Positions 1-6,596 of a DNA stretch of 14,854 bases are shown here, piece by piece. The translations under genes were made by a program, and so were the position numbers. The DNA lies in assembly GCA_035651595.1 (NCBI GenBank), contig DASRFJ010000171.1:1-14854 (forward strand), given 5' to 3'. Source of the stretch: JAFARZ01 sp035651595 (GTDB taxonomy: Bacteria; Actinomycetota; Actinomycetes; Streptosporangiales; Streptosporangiaceae). The notes under the pieces are model-generated. The model saw only the letters and a list, made by a program, of their open reading frames with translations, was not told where the DNA came from and did no database searches. The first letter of the stretch is position 1. Every line of letters starts with the position of its first letter.

Positions 1-648
1 GGTGTCGGCCAGGCACTGGGTTTCCACGTGCCGGGGCCGGTCCAGGTAGCGTTCGGCGAAGCATTCGCCGCGGCCGAACGACGTGACCGCCTCACGCACC
101 GCGGACTCGTACTGCGCCGGGATCTCGTCCATCGTCCAGGCCACCTTCAGCCCGCGGCCGCCGCCGCCGAACGCCGCCTTGATCGCCACCGGCAGCCCGT
201 GTTCGCGCGCGAACGCCTCGATCTCCGCCGCGTCGCGAACCGGGTCCGAAGTTCCGGGGGCGAGCGGGGCTCCCACCGACAACGCGATGTGCCGCGCCCG
301 GACCTTGTCACCCAGGGCCTCGATGGCCGATGGCGGCGGGCCGATCCAGATCAGTCCGGCGTCGGCCACCGCGCGGGCGAAGCCGGCGTTCTCCGCGAGG
401 AAGCCGTAGCCTGGGTGCACGGCGTCGGCGCCCGACTGCTGTGCGATCTTGATGATCTTGTCGATGTCCAGGTAGGTCTCGGCGGGACTGGCGCCGCCCA
501 GCGCGTACGCCTCGTCGGCCATCCGCGTGTGCAGCCCGTCGATGTCGGGCTCGGCGTACACCGCGACGCTGGCCAGGCCCGCGTCCCGGCAGGCCCGGGC
601 GACCCGGACCGCGATCTCGCCTCGGTTGGCGATCAGGACCTTGCGCAC
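1..648 (-). CDS. Biotin carboxylase subunit of an acyl-CoA carboxylase (N-terminal part, cut by window edge)
   Basis: ATP-dependent carboxylation of biotin in acetyl-/propionyl-CoA carboxylase, a cytosolic enzyme that supplies malonyl- or methylmalonyl-CoA. Read on the minus strand from GTG 648 the product begins MRKVLIANRGEIAVRVARAC, the standard biotin carboxylase N-terminus. It continues with HPGYGFLAEN, then GPPPSAIEALGDKV, then the glycine-rich ATP-grasp loop AAFGGGGRGLKVAW. About 216 residues are visible. Actinobacterial subunits of this type are usually about 590-660 residues and carry a C-terminal biotinyl domain, which would lie outside the window. The GTG start has a GGAGG ribosome binding site (654-658) five bases upstream. 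The frame is open to the window edge, so this is truncation by the window and not a pseudogene. It is divergent from the GGDEF-EAL gene. The substrate (acetyl versus propionyl) cannot be told from this part. Confidence 0.93.
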   Translation of the reverse strand, partial: MRKVLIANRGEIAVRVARACRDAGLASVAVYAEPDIDGLHTRMADEAYALGGASPAETYLDIDKIIKIAQQSGADAVHPGYGFLAENAGFARAVADAGLIWIGPPPSAIEALGDKVRARHIALSVGAPLAPGTSDPVRDAAEIEAFAREHGLPVAIKAAFGGGGRGLKVAWTMDEIPAQYESAVREAVTSFGRGECFAERYLDRPRHVETQCLADT

Positions 649-704
649 ACCATCCTCCGTACCCTGCCGCCCCCGGGCTAACTTCCGATTGCTTCCGCGC
701 TGGA

Positions 705-710
705 AGTCTA
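705..710 (-). promoter_or_regulatory. Probable -10 box of the biotin carboxylase gene
   Basis: Read on the minus strand this is TAGACT, a perfect TANNNT actinobacterial -10 box about 57 bases upstream of the GTG start at 648. No convincing TTG-type -35 sits 17-18 bases upstream, so the assignment rests on the -10 alone. Confidence 0.4.
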
Positions 711-989
711 GATGAGCGACCTTCCCGGGCGGCAGAACCCTGGTTGCGGCAAAATGTAAGAAATGCAACAAACGGCCCTAAGCTCCCTCGGAATGGTGCT
801 GACCTGCGGATAAATGACGCCGACCGGGCCGCGGTCGCCGGTTTGTCGCTTGGTATACGCCCTTCCTCAACCGAAGTGTGATCTCGGGTACGTAGAGTAA
901 GCGTCATACCGGTTGCGGGGCCGTTCCTTGTCGGGCCCGGTGACGAACTGGGCCCGGTAGCCAAGGGCAAGCGAGGGAGCCCGGTACGT

Positions 990-1011
990 CGGTGCTCAAT
1001 GAAGAGCACCG
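990..1011 (+). promoter_or_regulatory. Perfect 8-bp hairpin in the GGDEF-EAL 5' region
   Basis: CGGTGCTC (990-997) and GAGCACCG (1004-1011) are exact reverse complements around a 6-base AATGAA loop. There is no T-tract after it, so it is not an obvious terminator. It could be an RNA hairpin in the 5' UTR or a DNA operator. Confidence 0.45.
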
Positions 1012-1038
1012 TCGGACGCGTATTGTCGGCGACGTTTT

Positions 1039-1054
1039 GTTACGAAGCGGTAAC
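1039..1054. promoter_or_regulatory. Inverted repeat GTTAC-N6-GTAAC upstream of the GGDEF-EAL gene
   Basis: GTTAC (1039-1043) and GTAAC (1050-1054) form a perfect 5+5 inverted repeat with a 6-base spacer, about 80 bases upstream of the preferred start codon. It looks like a dimeric repressor site. It resembles the TNAC/GTNA half-sites bound by BldD, the c-di-GMP-responsive developmental regulator of streptomycetes, but BldD sites have a 5-base spacer, so the assignment is not secure. Confidence 0.4.
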
Positions 1055-1135
1055 GAATACGCACTAGCCATTGGCGACGGAAGGAGCCCGCTCGGTGAGC
1101 ATGCACCCCCCGGCCAGCGCACGTGGGAGCATCCC

Positions 1136-3835
1136 ATGGGCGTGCTGAGCATGCTGGCCTGGTTCGGGGCGGCGGCGAGCCTGTGGTCACGGTCGCGGCG
1201 GGGGAATAGCGCCTACCTGTGGCTCGCGCTGGCCGCCGCGCTTTGGTGCGCCGGGCTCATCGCGCTCCAGGTCGACGGGACCACGATCGGGCTCTCGTTC
1301 GCCGACCTGCCGCCGCTGCTCGCGGTCGTCGCGGCGGCGATCGGCACCGTGCTGCTCACCGGCCTGACCGGTACCGGTTCGGCCGGCAACGCCCGTCGCG
1401 ACGACCGCGAGACGCCGCCGTCGGTGCTGCCCGGGCTTGCCGACGGCTACGTGATGGCGGTCGCGCTGCTGGTCATCGGCTGGGTCGCGCTGTTCAGCGG
1501 CGAGTTCCACCGGTCCGGCGCCAGACCGGGCACGTTCCTGCTCGACATGATCCACCCGCTGGCCGACCTGGCGGTACTCGGCGCGCTGCTGCCCATGGTC
1601 ACCGCCGCGTGGCGCCGCGCCACGCTGCCCTACCTGGCGCTGGTCGCGGTGGCGGTATCGGACGCGCTCGGCGTCGGCCAGCGCGTTTCCGGCGGGCACG
1701 CCTCGATCGCCGCCCAGCTCGTGGCGGTGCTCGCCGCGCTGCTGTTCGCGACCGCGCCGTGGAGCGAGGCGGCGCCGCGGCTGCCGGTGCCGACCAGGGT
1801 GCAGCTTCCCGGCATGGCGAGCGCTGGCGCGGCCACGGTCGTCGCGGCCCTTTCCGCCTGCGCCGCGACCATCGCGGTGGTGCTGAACGGCCTCGTCGGT
1901 GCCCCGTCCTCCGGGCTCGCCCTCATAGTGGCTGGCGGTGCCGGGGTGCTTGTGCTCGCGGCCAGGGTCTTCATGCTGGTCAGGGAAAACGGGGTGATGC
2001 TCGCGATCTGGCAGCAGTCCAGCCAGAACCTGCGCGAGCTGGCCAACCGCACCAGCGACGTCGTGCTGGTCTGCGACCTGACCGGGACCGTGCGGTACGC
2101 CAGCCCCGCGGTGACGGGGTACGGGTACACGCCGGCGGACCTCGAAGGCAAGCGCCTGGCCGACTTCGTCCATCCGGAGGACCGGCGGACCGCGCTGGCC
2201 GCGGTCCGGGCCGCGCTTTCCGGCACCGGATACGGCGCCGGGAGGTTCCCCTGCCGGGTGCGTGGCGCGGACGGCACGTGGCGGCACGTCGAGGCCAGCG
2301 CGCTGCGCGTCGAGGTCCCCGGTGAGCCGCGCGGCGCGGGCCAGATGCTGGTCACCGCCAGGGACATCAGCGACCAGGTGGCGCTGCGCCAGCAAGTCAC
2401 GCACCTGACCTTCCACGATGGCCTGACCGGCCTGCCGAACCGCGCCTACGTGGAGGAGCGGGCCAAGGACGTGCTACGCAGCGGCGGCGGCGTCATCTTC
2501 CTCGACGTGGACCGCTTCACCGCGGTCAACGACTCGGTCGGGCACGGGGCCGGCGACCTCGTGCTGGCCCAGGCCGCCCGGCGGCTTCGCGCGGTGGTGC
2601 CGGCGCACGACACCGTGGCCCGCTGGGGCAGCGACGAATTCGCGGTGGTCGTGGAAGCATCGGGCGGCGCGCAGGAGGTCGTGGAGATCGCCAACCGGCT
2701 GGCTCGGGTCATCGCGGGCGAGCCGTTCCGGGTGGCCGGCCAGCAGATCGCGCTGACCGCGAGCGTCGGGCTGGCGCTCGCCGGGCCGGACGCGGACTTG
2801 CGGGAGCAGCCGGGCGTGGTGCTGCGCAACGCCGACGTGGCGATGTCCCGGGCCAAGGACGCCGGCGGCGACCGGGTAGAGATGTACGCGGCGCACATGC
2901 ACGCCGACGTGGTCCGCCGGCTGGAGCTGGTCAGCGACCTGCAGCGGGCGATCAGCCACGGCGAGCTGACGCTCCAGTACCAGCCGGTCGTGGACCTGGC
3001 GACCTCCCGGGTCACCGGTGCGGAAGCTCTCGTCCGGTGGTACCGGGGCGAGCACGCGGTCCCGCCCCGGGAGTTCCTGCGGGTGGCCGAGGAGTCCGGA
3101 CTGATCGTGCCGCTCGGCGACTGGGTGCTGAGATCCGCGTGCGCCCAGGGCGCGGCGTGGCGCCGGGCGTCCTGGGACGTCGGCGTGTCGGTCAACCTGT
3201 CGGCGCGCCAGATCATGGCGTCCTCGTTCCCCGGCGACGTCGCGGCCGTGCTGGCCGAGACCGGCCTGGAGGCCAGCGCGCTCACCGTCGAGGTGAACGA
3301 GCGGATCCTGGTCGAGCACGCCGGCGAGGTGGTCGACCGGCTGGCGGAACTGCGCGCGCTTGGCGTCCGGCTCGCCATCGACGACTTCGGCACCGGCTAC
3401 GCGTCGCTGGCCTACCTGCGCCAGCTGCCGGCGGATATCATCAAGATCGACCCGTCGTTCGTGGACGGGCTCGGCCGCGACGACACGCTCGCGCTGCTGA
3501 CCAGGACGGTCGTGCAAGTCGGCCGCGACCTGGGCATGCAGGTGGTGGCCGAAGGCATCGAGCAGCCCCGTCAGCTTGCCGCGCTGCGGGAGATGGGCTG
3601 CGGTTACGGGCAGGGTTTCCTGGTGGCCAGGCCAATGGCCGCGCCCGGCGTGGAGGCCTTGATAAGAATCTCCCCCGGGGGCAGTGTCTCCCCCGGGGGG
3701 AAGACCCCCCCGGTGACCCCCCCTGGTTCAGGGGCTTACCCAGCCCCTGAAACCCCGGGCCCCGAGGCCGCGAGTGCGGCGCCCCCGGGGGAGGACTCGG
3801 TCTCGGCATGTGAGACTAGTTCCGCCGTTAGTTGA
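1136..3835 (+). CDS. Membrane-anchored PAS-GGDEF-EAL cyclic-di-GMP turnover protein
   Basis: Dual-domain c-di-GMP protein of about 899 residues. Residues 1-290 are a run of hydrophobic helices (for example LWLALAAALWCAGLI and LVAVLAALLFATAPW), so it sits in the membrane. A PAS domain follows at about 300-415 (ANRTSDVVLVCDLTGTVRYASPAVTGYGY). The GGDEF domain begins at HDGLTGLPNR; its signature is GSDEF at about residue 498, and the RxxD inhibitory site is absent (PAHD). The EAL domain keeps EALVRW (about 630), NLSARQ, DDFGTG, KID and VVAEGIE, so phosphodiesterase activity looks intact and cyclase activity less certain. ATG 1136 was chosen because GGGAG (1125-1129) lies six bases upstream; the frame is open back to 992 but that stretch has no domain character. 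The last ~60 residues after GQGFLVARPM are Gly/Pro-rich repeat DNA and are probably not functional. Confidence 0.9.
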   Translation: MGVLSMLAWFGAAASLWSRSRRGNSAYLWLALAAALWCAGLIALQVDGTTIGLSFADLPPLLAVVAAAIGTVLLTGLTGTGSAGNARRDDRETPPSVLPGLADGYVMAVALLVIGWVALFSGEFHRSGARPGTFLLDMIHPLADLAVLGALLPMVTAAWRRATLPYLALVAVAVSDALGVGQRVSGGHASIAAQLVAVLAALLFATAPWSEAAPRLPVPTRVQLPGMASAGAATVVAALSACAATIAVVLNGLVGAPSSGLALIVAGGAGVLVLAARVFMLVRENGVMLAIWQQSSQNLRELANRTSDVVLVCDLTGTVRYASPAVTGYGYTPADLEGKRLADFVHPEDRRTALAAVRAALSGTGYGAGRFPCRVRGADGTWRHVEASALRVEVPGEPRGAGQMLVTARDISDQVALRQQVTHLTFHDGLTGLPNRAYVEERAKDVLRSGGGVIFLDVDRFTAVNDSVGHGAGDLVLAQAARRLRAVVPAHDTVARWGSDEFAVVVEASGGAQEVVEIANRLARVIAGEPFRVAGQQIALTASVGLALAGPDADLREQPGVVLRNADVAMSRAKDAGGDRVEMYAAHMHADVVRRLELVSDLQRAISHGELTLQYQPVVDLATSRVTGAEALVRWYRGEHAVPPREFLRVAEESGLIVPLGDWVLRSACAQGAAWRRASWDVGVSVNLSARQIMASSFPGDVAAVLAETGLEASALTVEVNERILVEHAGEVVDRLAELRALGVRLAIDDFGTGYASLAYLRQLPADIIKIDPSFVDGLGRDDTLALLTRTVVQVGRDLGMQVVAEGIEQPRQLAALREMGCGYGQGFLVARPMAAPGVEALIRISPGGSVSPGGKTPPVTPPGSGAYPAPETPGPEAASAAPPGEDSVSACETSSAVS
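3661..3797 (+). repeat. G/C-tract palindromic element forming the tail of the GGDEF-EAL reading frame
   Basis: Runs of C5-C7 and G5-G6 dominate (for example CCCCCGGGGG twice and CCCCCCCGG), with a clear hairpin CAGGGGC (3729-3735)/GCCCCTG (3743-3749). It begins right after the end of the EAL domain and encodes low-complexity SPGG/PPG sequence. Its reverse complement shares GGTTTCAGGGG and GGGGGGAAG-then-C-tract words with the G/C-rich stretch inside ilvB (4198-4290), so both look like copies of one repeat family. It may also act as a transcription barrier, since no other terminator is visible behind this gene. Confidence 0.6.
3801..3816 (+). promoter_or_regulatory. Shared 16-bp operator-like element, ilvB copy
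   Basis: TCTCGGCATGTGAGAC. The exact reverse complement occurs upstream of the cimA promoter (10836-10851), and a copy matching 12 of 16 bases lies upstream of the leuB promoter (7859-7874). It has TCTC-N7-GAGA dyad character. It starts 31 bases upstream of the -35 box, the same distance as in the leuB copy. It lies inside the last codons of the GGDEF-EAL frame. The binding protein is unknown; the placement suggests a pathway-specific regulator, more likely an activator than a steric repressor. Confidence 0.65.
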
Positions 3836-3862
3836 CGTTGGCGTTCAACCAAGCAGTATGGT
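3832..3862 (+). promoter_or_regulatory. ilvB operon promoter
   Basis: TTGACG (3832-3837) as -35 and TATGGT (3857-3862) as -10, with a 19-base spacer. The -35 box overlaps the TGA stop of the GGDEF-EAL frame. Seven bases after the -10 comes the GTG of the leader ORF (3870), so the transcript probably starts on or next to that G and the leader is read as a leaderless message. Confidence 0.65.
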
Positions 3863-3869
3863 GGTACGC

Positions 3870-3917
3870 GTGAGCAACTCGCTGATTTTCGTACTTGGCC
3901 GGCGCGCAGGCAGCTGA
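3870..3917 (+). CDS. ilvB leader peptide MSNSLIFVLGRRAGS (BCAA attenuator)
   Basis: A 15-codon ORF GTG...TGA with CTG ATT TTC GTA CTT in tandem, so Leu, Ile, Val and Leu codons are read in quick succession. ATT, GTA and CTT are rare in this high-GC DNA, which would sharpen sensitivity to charged tRNA. The same frame is open to an ATG at 3858 (MVVRVSNSL...), which would add Val codons, but the promoter geometry favours GTG 3870. Hairpin and terminator follow immediately. Actinobacterial ilvB leaders commonly carry an ILVLG-K/R-type core, which this matches (LIFVLGRR). Its role is to report BCAA-tRNA supply, not to make a functional peptide. Confidence 0.85.
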   Translation: MSNSLIFVLGRRAGS

Positions 3918-3940
3918 CCAAGCCAGCTACTGCGCGCGCC
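3901..3940 (+). promoter_or_regulatory. ilvB attenuator: leader-overlapping hairpin
   Basis: GCGCGCAG (3902-3909, the Arg-Ala codons of the leader) pairs with CTGCGCGC (3930-3937), and inside it AGCTG (3912-3916) pairs with CAGCT (3924-3928). An alternative register, GGCGCGC (3901-3907) with GCGCGCC (3934-3940), invades the first two bases of the terminator stem. A ribosome at the leader stop codon would cover the 5' arm, whereas one stalled earlier on the BCAA codons could leave it free to pair. Confidence 0.65.
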
Positions 3941-3973
3941 CCTCGACTGCCGGACGGCACGAGGGGTTTTTTG
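3939..3973 (+). terminator. ilvB attenuator terminator
   Basis: CCCCTCG (3939-3945) pairs with CGAGGGG (3960-3966). After a two-base bulge TGCC pairs with GGCA, closing a GGAC loop. Six T residues follow (3967-3972). This is a classic intrinsic terminator between the leader ORF and ilvB. Confidence 0.85.
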
Positions 3974-4008
3974 TTGCCAGAGCCCATCACGCCAGGGAGA
4001 CCCTTCCG

Positions 4009-6060
4009 ATGACCGAGACAACGGGCCGCAACGGCACCAGGCCCGCGGACAACGCCAGCGAACCGGCAGCCGCCCCGGTGGCCGCCGGGACCGCCGCGGC
4101 CGGAGGCCTAGGCCAATCCAGCACGGCCTCAGGGGTGCCGAGCCCGCGGGATCTGGCCGCCCGCGCCGCCCATCCCCACCCGCATCCCCAGCCGCCTAAG
4201 ACCCCCCATGGCGGGGGGCCAGGGGGGTCTGGGGGGATGGCTTCCCCCCAGGAGCGGGGGGTTTCAGGGGGGTCGTCCCCCCGGGATCAAAGAGTCACTG
4301 GCGCTCAGGCGCTGGTGAGCGCCCTTGAGCGGGTCGGCGCGGAGGTAGTGTTCGGCATTCCTGGCGGCGCCATCCTGCCGGCCTATGACCCGCTGATGGA
4401 CTCCACGGTGATCCGGCACATCCTGGTCAGGCACGAGCAGGGGGCCGGCCACGCCGCCACGGGATACGCCCAGGCCACCGGCAAGGTCGGGGTGTGCATG
4501 GCGACCAGCGGACCGGGCGCGACCAACCTGGTCACGCCGCTCGCCGACGCCTATATGGACTCGGTGCCGATCGTGGCGATCACCGGGCAGGTGTCCACCA
4601 ACCTGATCGGCACCGACGGCTTCCAGGAAGCGGACATCTCCGGGATCACGATCCCGATCACCAAGCACAACTTCCTCGTCACCAGGGCGGAGGACATCGC
4701 CAGGACGATCGGCGAGGCGTTCCACGTCGCGTCGACCGGCCGGCCAGGCCCGGTGCTGGTGGACGTCGCCAAGGACGCGATGCAGGCGATGACCGAGTTC
4801 GCCTGGCCGGTGCCGTTCGACCTGCCCGGCTACCACCCGGTGACCCGGCCGCACGCCCGGCAGGTGCGCGAGGCCGCCCGGCTGATCATCGAGTCCAAGC
4901 GCCCGGTGCTCTACGTGGGCGGCGGGGTGATCAAGGCGCGCGCCGCCGGTCAGCTCGCCGAACTGGCGGAGCTGACCGGCATCCCGGTGATCACCACGCT
5001 GATGGCCCGCGGCGCGTTCCCCGACACGCATCCGCAGCATCTGGGCATGCCCGGCATGCACGGCGCGGTCGCGGCGGTCGGCGCGCTCCAGAAGTCCGAC
5101 CTGATCATCGCGCTGGGCACCAGGTTCGACGACCGGGTGACCGGCAGGCTGGACACGTTCGCCCCGGGTGCGCTGATCGTGCACGCGGACATCGATCCGG
5201 CGGAGATCTCCAAGAACCGGCGGGCCGACGTCCCGATCGTCGGCGACTGCCGCGAGGTGATCACCGATCTGATCGCCGCCGTCAAGGCCGAGCACGAGCA
5301 GGGCCGCAAGGGCGACCACGCGGACTGGTGGGTCCAGCTCGACCAGTGGCGGTCCAGGTACCCGCTCGGCTACGACAACCCCGACGATGGCTCGCTGGCG
5401 CCGCAGTACGTGATCGAGCGGATCGGCAAGATCGCCGGACCGGACGCGGTGTACGTGGCCGGTGTCGGGCAGCACCAGATGTGGGCCGCCCAGTTCATCG
5501 ACTACGAGCAGCCCGCGACCTGGATCAACTCCGGCGGGCTCGGCACGATGGGCTTCGCCGTGCCGGCCGCGATGGGCGCCAAGTACGGCGTGCCGGACCG
5601 GACCGTGTGGGCGATCGACGGCGACGGCTGCTTCCAGATGACCAACCAGGAGCTGGCCACCTGCGCGATCGAGGGCATCCCGGTCAAGGTCGCGATCATC
5701 AACAACGGCAGCCTCGGCATGGTCAGGCAGTGGCAGACGCTGTTCTACAACGAGCGCTACTCCAACACGACCTTGCACTCGGCTGGCGGAGCCGAGGACG
5801 CGCCGATGGGCACCCGGATCCCGGACTTCGTCAAGCTCGCTGAGGCGTACGACTGCGTGGGCATCCGCTGTGACCGGGTCGAGGACGTGGACCGGACCAT
5901 CGAGCAGGCGATGGCGATCAACGACCGCCCGGTCGTGGTCGACTTCATCGTGCACCGCGACGCGATGGTGTGGCCGATGGTCGCGGCCGGGACTTCCAAC
6001 GACGACATCAAGCACGCCCGGGGCATGGCGCCCGACTGGGGAGGACTCGACGATGAGTAG
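4009..6060 (+). CDS. ilvB: Acetolactate synthase large (catalytic) subunit
   Basis: ThDP-dependent condensation of two pyruvates, or pyruvate with 2-oxobutyrate; the first common step of Val/Leu/Ile synthesis, in the cytosol as a complex with IlvN. The catalytic core starts at about residue 96 (VTGAQALVSALERVGAEVVFGIPGGAILPAYDP). The ThDP-activating Glu lies in RHEQGAGHAATGYA (E143). The ThDP/Mg motif is DGDGCFQMTNQELATC...INNGSLGM near residue 538. At 683 residues it is longer than usual (about 600-620) because of a 95-residue N-terminal extension, low in complexity and partly made of G/C-tract repeat DNA. ATG 4009 has AGGGAG (3994-3999) nine bases upstream and lies after the attenuator terminator. 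The stop overlaps ilvN by eight bases, so the two subunits are translationally coupled. Confidence 0.97.
   Translation: MTETTGRNGTRPADNASEPAAAPVAAGTAAAGGLGQSSTASGVPSPRDLAARAAHPHPHPQPPKTPHGGGPGGSGGMASPQERGVSGGSSPRDQRVTGAQALVSALERVGAEVVFGIPGGAILPAYDPLMDSTVIRHILVRHEQGAGHAATGYAQATGKVGVCMATSGPGATNLVTPLADAYMDSVPIVAITGQVSTNLIGTDGFQEADISGITIPITKHNFLVTRAEDIARTIGEAFHVASTGRPGPVLVDVAKDAMQAMTEFAWPVPFDLPGYHPVTRPHARQVREAARLIIESKRPVLYVGGGVIKARAAGQLAELAELTGIPVITTLMARGAFPDTHPQHLGMPGMHGAVAAVGALQKSDLIIALGTRFDDRVTGRLDTFAPGALIVHADIDPAEISKNRRADVPIVGDCREVITDLIAAVKAEHEQGRKGDHADWWVQLDQWRSRYPLGYDNPDDGSLAPQYVIERIGKIAGPDAVYVAGVGQHQMWAAQFIDYEQPATWINSGGLGTMGFAVPAAMGAKYGVPDRTVWAIDGDGCFQMTNQELATCAIEGIPVKVAIINNGSLGMVRQWQTLFYNERYSNTTLHSAGGAEDAPMGTRIPDFVKLAEAYDCVGIRCDRVEDVDRTIEQAMAINDRPVVVDFIVHRDAMVWPMVAAGTSNDDIKHARGMAPDWGGLDDE
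4198..4290 (+). repeat. G/C-tract palindromic insertion inside the ilvB N-terminal extension
   Basis: Alternating C6 and G6 runs (CCCCCCATGGCGGGGGG, GGGGGGATGGCTTCCCCCC, GGGGGGTCGTCCCCCC) encode roughly residues 64-93, a Gly/Ser/Pro stretch absent from typical IlvB proteins. The flanking extension is ordinary high-GC sequence. Words shared with the GGDEF-EAL tail (GGTTTCAGGGG; GGGGGGAAG in the reverse complement) suggest the same repeat family. The reading frame is preserved through it. Confidence 0.6.
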
Positions 6061-6577
6061 GCACACGCTGTCGGTGCTGGTGGAGAACAAACCCGGCGTG
6101 CTGGTCCGGATCGCGGGACTGTTCGCCAGGCGCGGTTTCAACATCGACTCGCTCGCGGTGGGCCCCACCGAGCACGCCGAGCTGTCCCGGATCACTATTG
6201 TGGTCAACTGCGAGGAGCACCCGCTTGAGCAGGTGACCAAGCAGCTCAACAAGCTCATCAACGTGCTGAAGATCGTGGAGCTCGAGCCGGGAGCCACGGT
6301 GCAGCGCGAGCTCATCCTCATCAAGGTCCGCGCGGACAGCGAATCACGGTCGAGGGTGCTGGAGACCGTGCAGCTGTTCCGGGCCAAGGTGGTAGACGTT
6401 GCCCTGGACGTGATCACCGTCGAGGCGACCGGCCACCGGGACAAGCTCGATGCCCTGATCAGGATGCTGGAGCCGTTCGGTATCAAGGAGCTCGTGCAAT
6501 CCGGGATGGTGGCCATCGGCCGTGGCGGACGGTCCATCACCGACCGCGCCCTGCGTCCGGTGGAACGCAGCGCTTAA
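6053..6577 (+). CDS. ilvN: Acetolactate synthase small (regulatory) subunit
   Basis: Regulatory partner of IlvB; it raises catalytic activity and confers BCAA (mainly valine) feedback inhibition through ACT domains. The 174-residue product starts MSRHTLSVLVENKPGVLVRIAGLFARRGFNIDSLAVGPTE, a typical N-terminal ACT domain (about residues 4-78), followed by the conserved C-terminal half with RELILIKV and DVITVEATGHRDKLDALI. Length is normal for the family. ATG 6053 overlaps the ilvB stop (ATGAGTAG), which fits translational coupling and fixes the start. ilvC follows 19 bases downstream in the same operon. Confidence 0.96.
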   Translation: MSRHTLSVLVENKPGVLVRIAGLFARRGFNIDSLAVGPTEHAELSRITIVVNCEEHPLEQVTKQLNKLINVLKIVELEPGATVQRELILIKVRADSESRSRVLETVQLFRAKVVDVALDVITVEATGHRDKLDALIRMLEPFGIKELVQSGMVAIGRGGRSITDRALRPVERSA

Positions 6578-6596
6578 GCGAATACTTAGGAGAACA

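Larger units (their letters stand above)
649..1135. other. 487-bp intergenic region between the divergent biotin carboxylase and GGDEF-EAL genes
   Basis: No convincing gene lies here. Visible structures are: an A-rich stretch at 743-769 flanked by GTTGC and GCAAC; a TAGAGT -10-like box at 893-898 (plus strand) without a clear -35; the heptamer GCCCGGT three times (935-941, 952-958, 979-985), the first two inside GGGCCCGGT direct repeats; a perfect 8-bp hairpin at 990-997/1004-1011; an inverted repeat at 1039-1054; and a strong GGAAGGAG Shine-Dalgarno at 1079-1086 followed by a short GTG ORF (1095-1148). The stretch from about 900 to 1060 looks like a structured 5' UTR or operator region for the downstream c-di-GMP gene. 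It does not match the conserved core of the c-di-GMP or c-di-AMP riboswitches as I know them. Confidence 0.5.

Noticed and set aside
882..897. Possible fourth copy of the 16-bp element (TCTCGG then TAGAG)
   Set aside because: Only the TCTCGG half matches, the second half is offset and altered, and the neighbouring gene is not a BCAA gene.
900..1060. c-di-GMP or c-di-AMP riboswitch upstream of the GGDEF-EAL gene
   Set aside because: I looked for the conserved cores of these riboswitches and found no convincing match; only generic hairpins and repeats are visible.
3895..4008. Longer ilvB start (TTG at 3895)
   Set aside because: It would translate through the attenuator hairpin and terminator. 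ATG 4009 has its own ribosome binding site.
4264..6540. A 758-residue open frame on the minus strand opposite ilvB and ilvN
   Set aside because: It is antisense to two certain genes, has no family character and is His/Arg/Asp-rich, as expected from the reverse frame of high-GC coding DNA.
6522..6596. Upstream ATG for ilvC
   Set aside because: It lies within ilvN; the extra residues do not belong to the family, while GTG 6597 has an AGGAG and gives the canonical MAEIFYD N-terminus.
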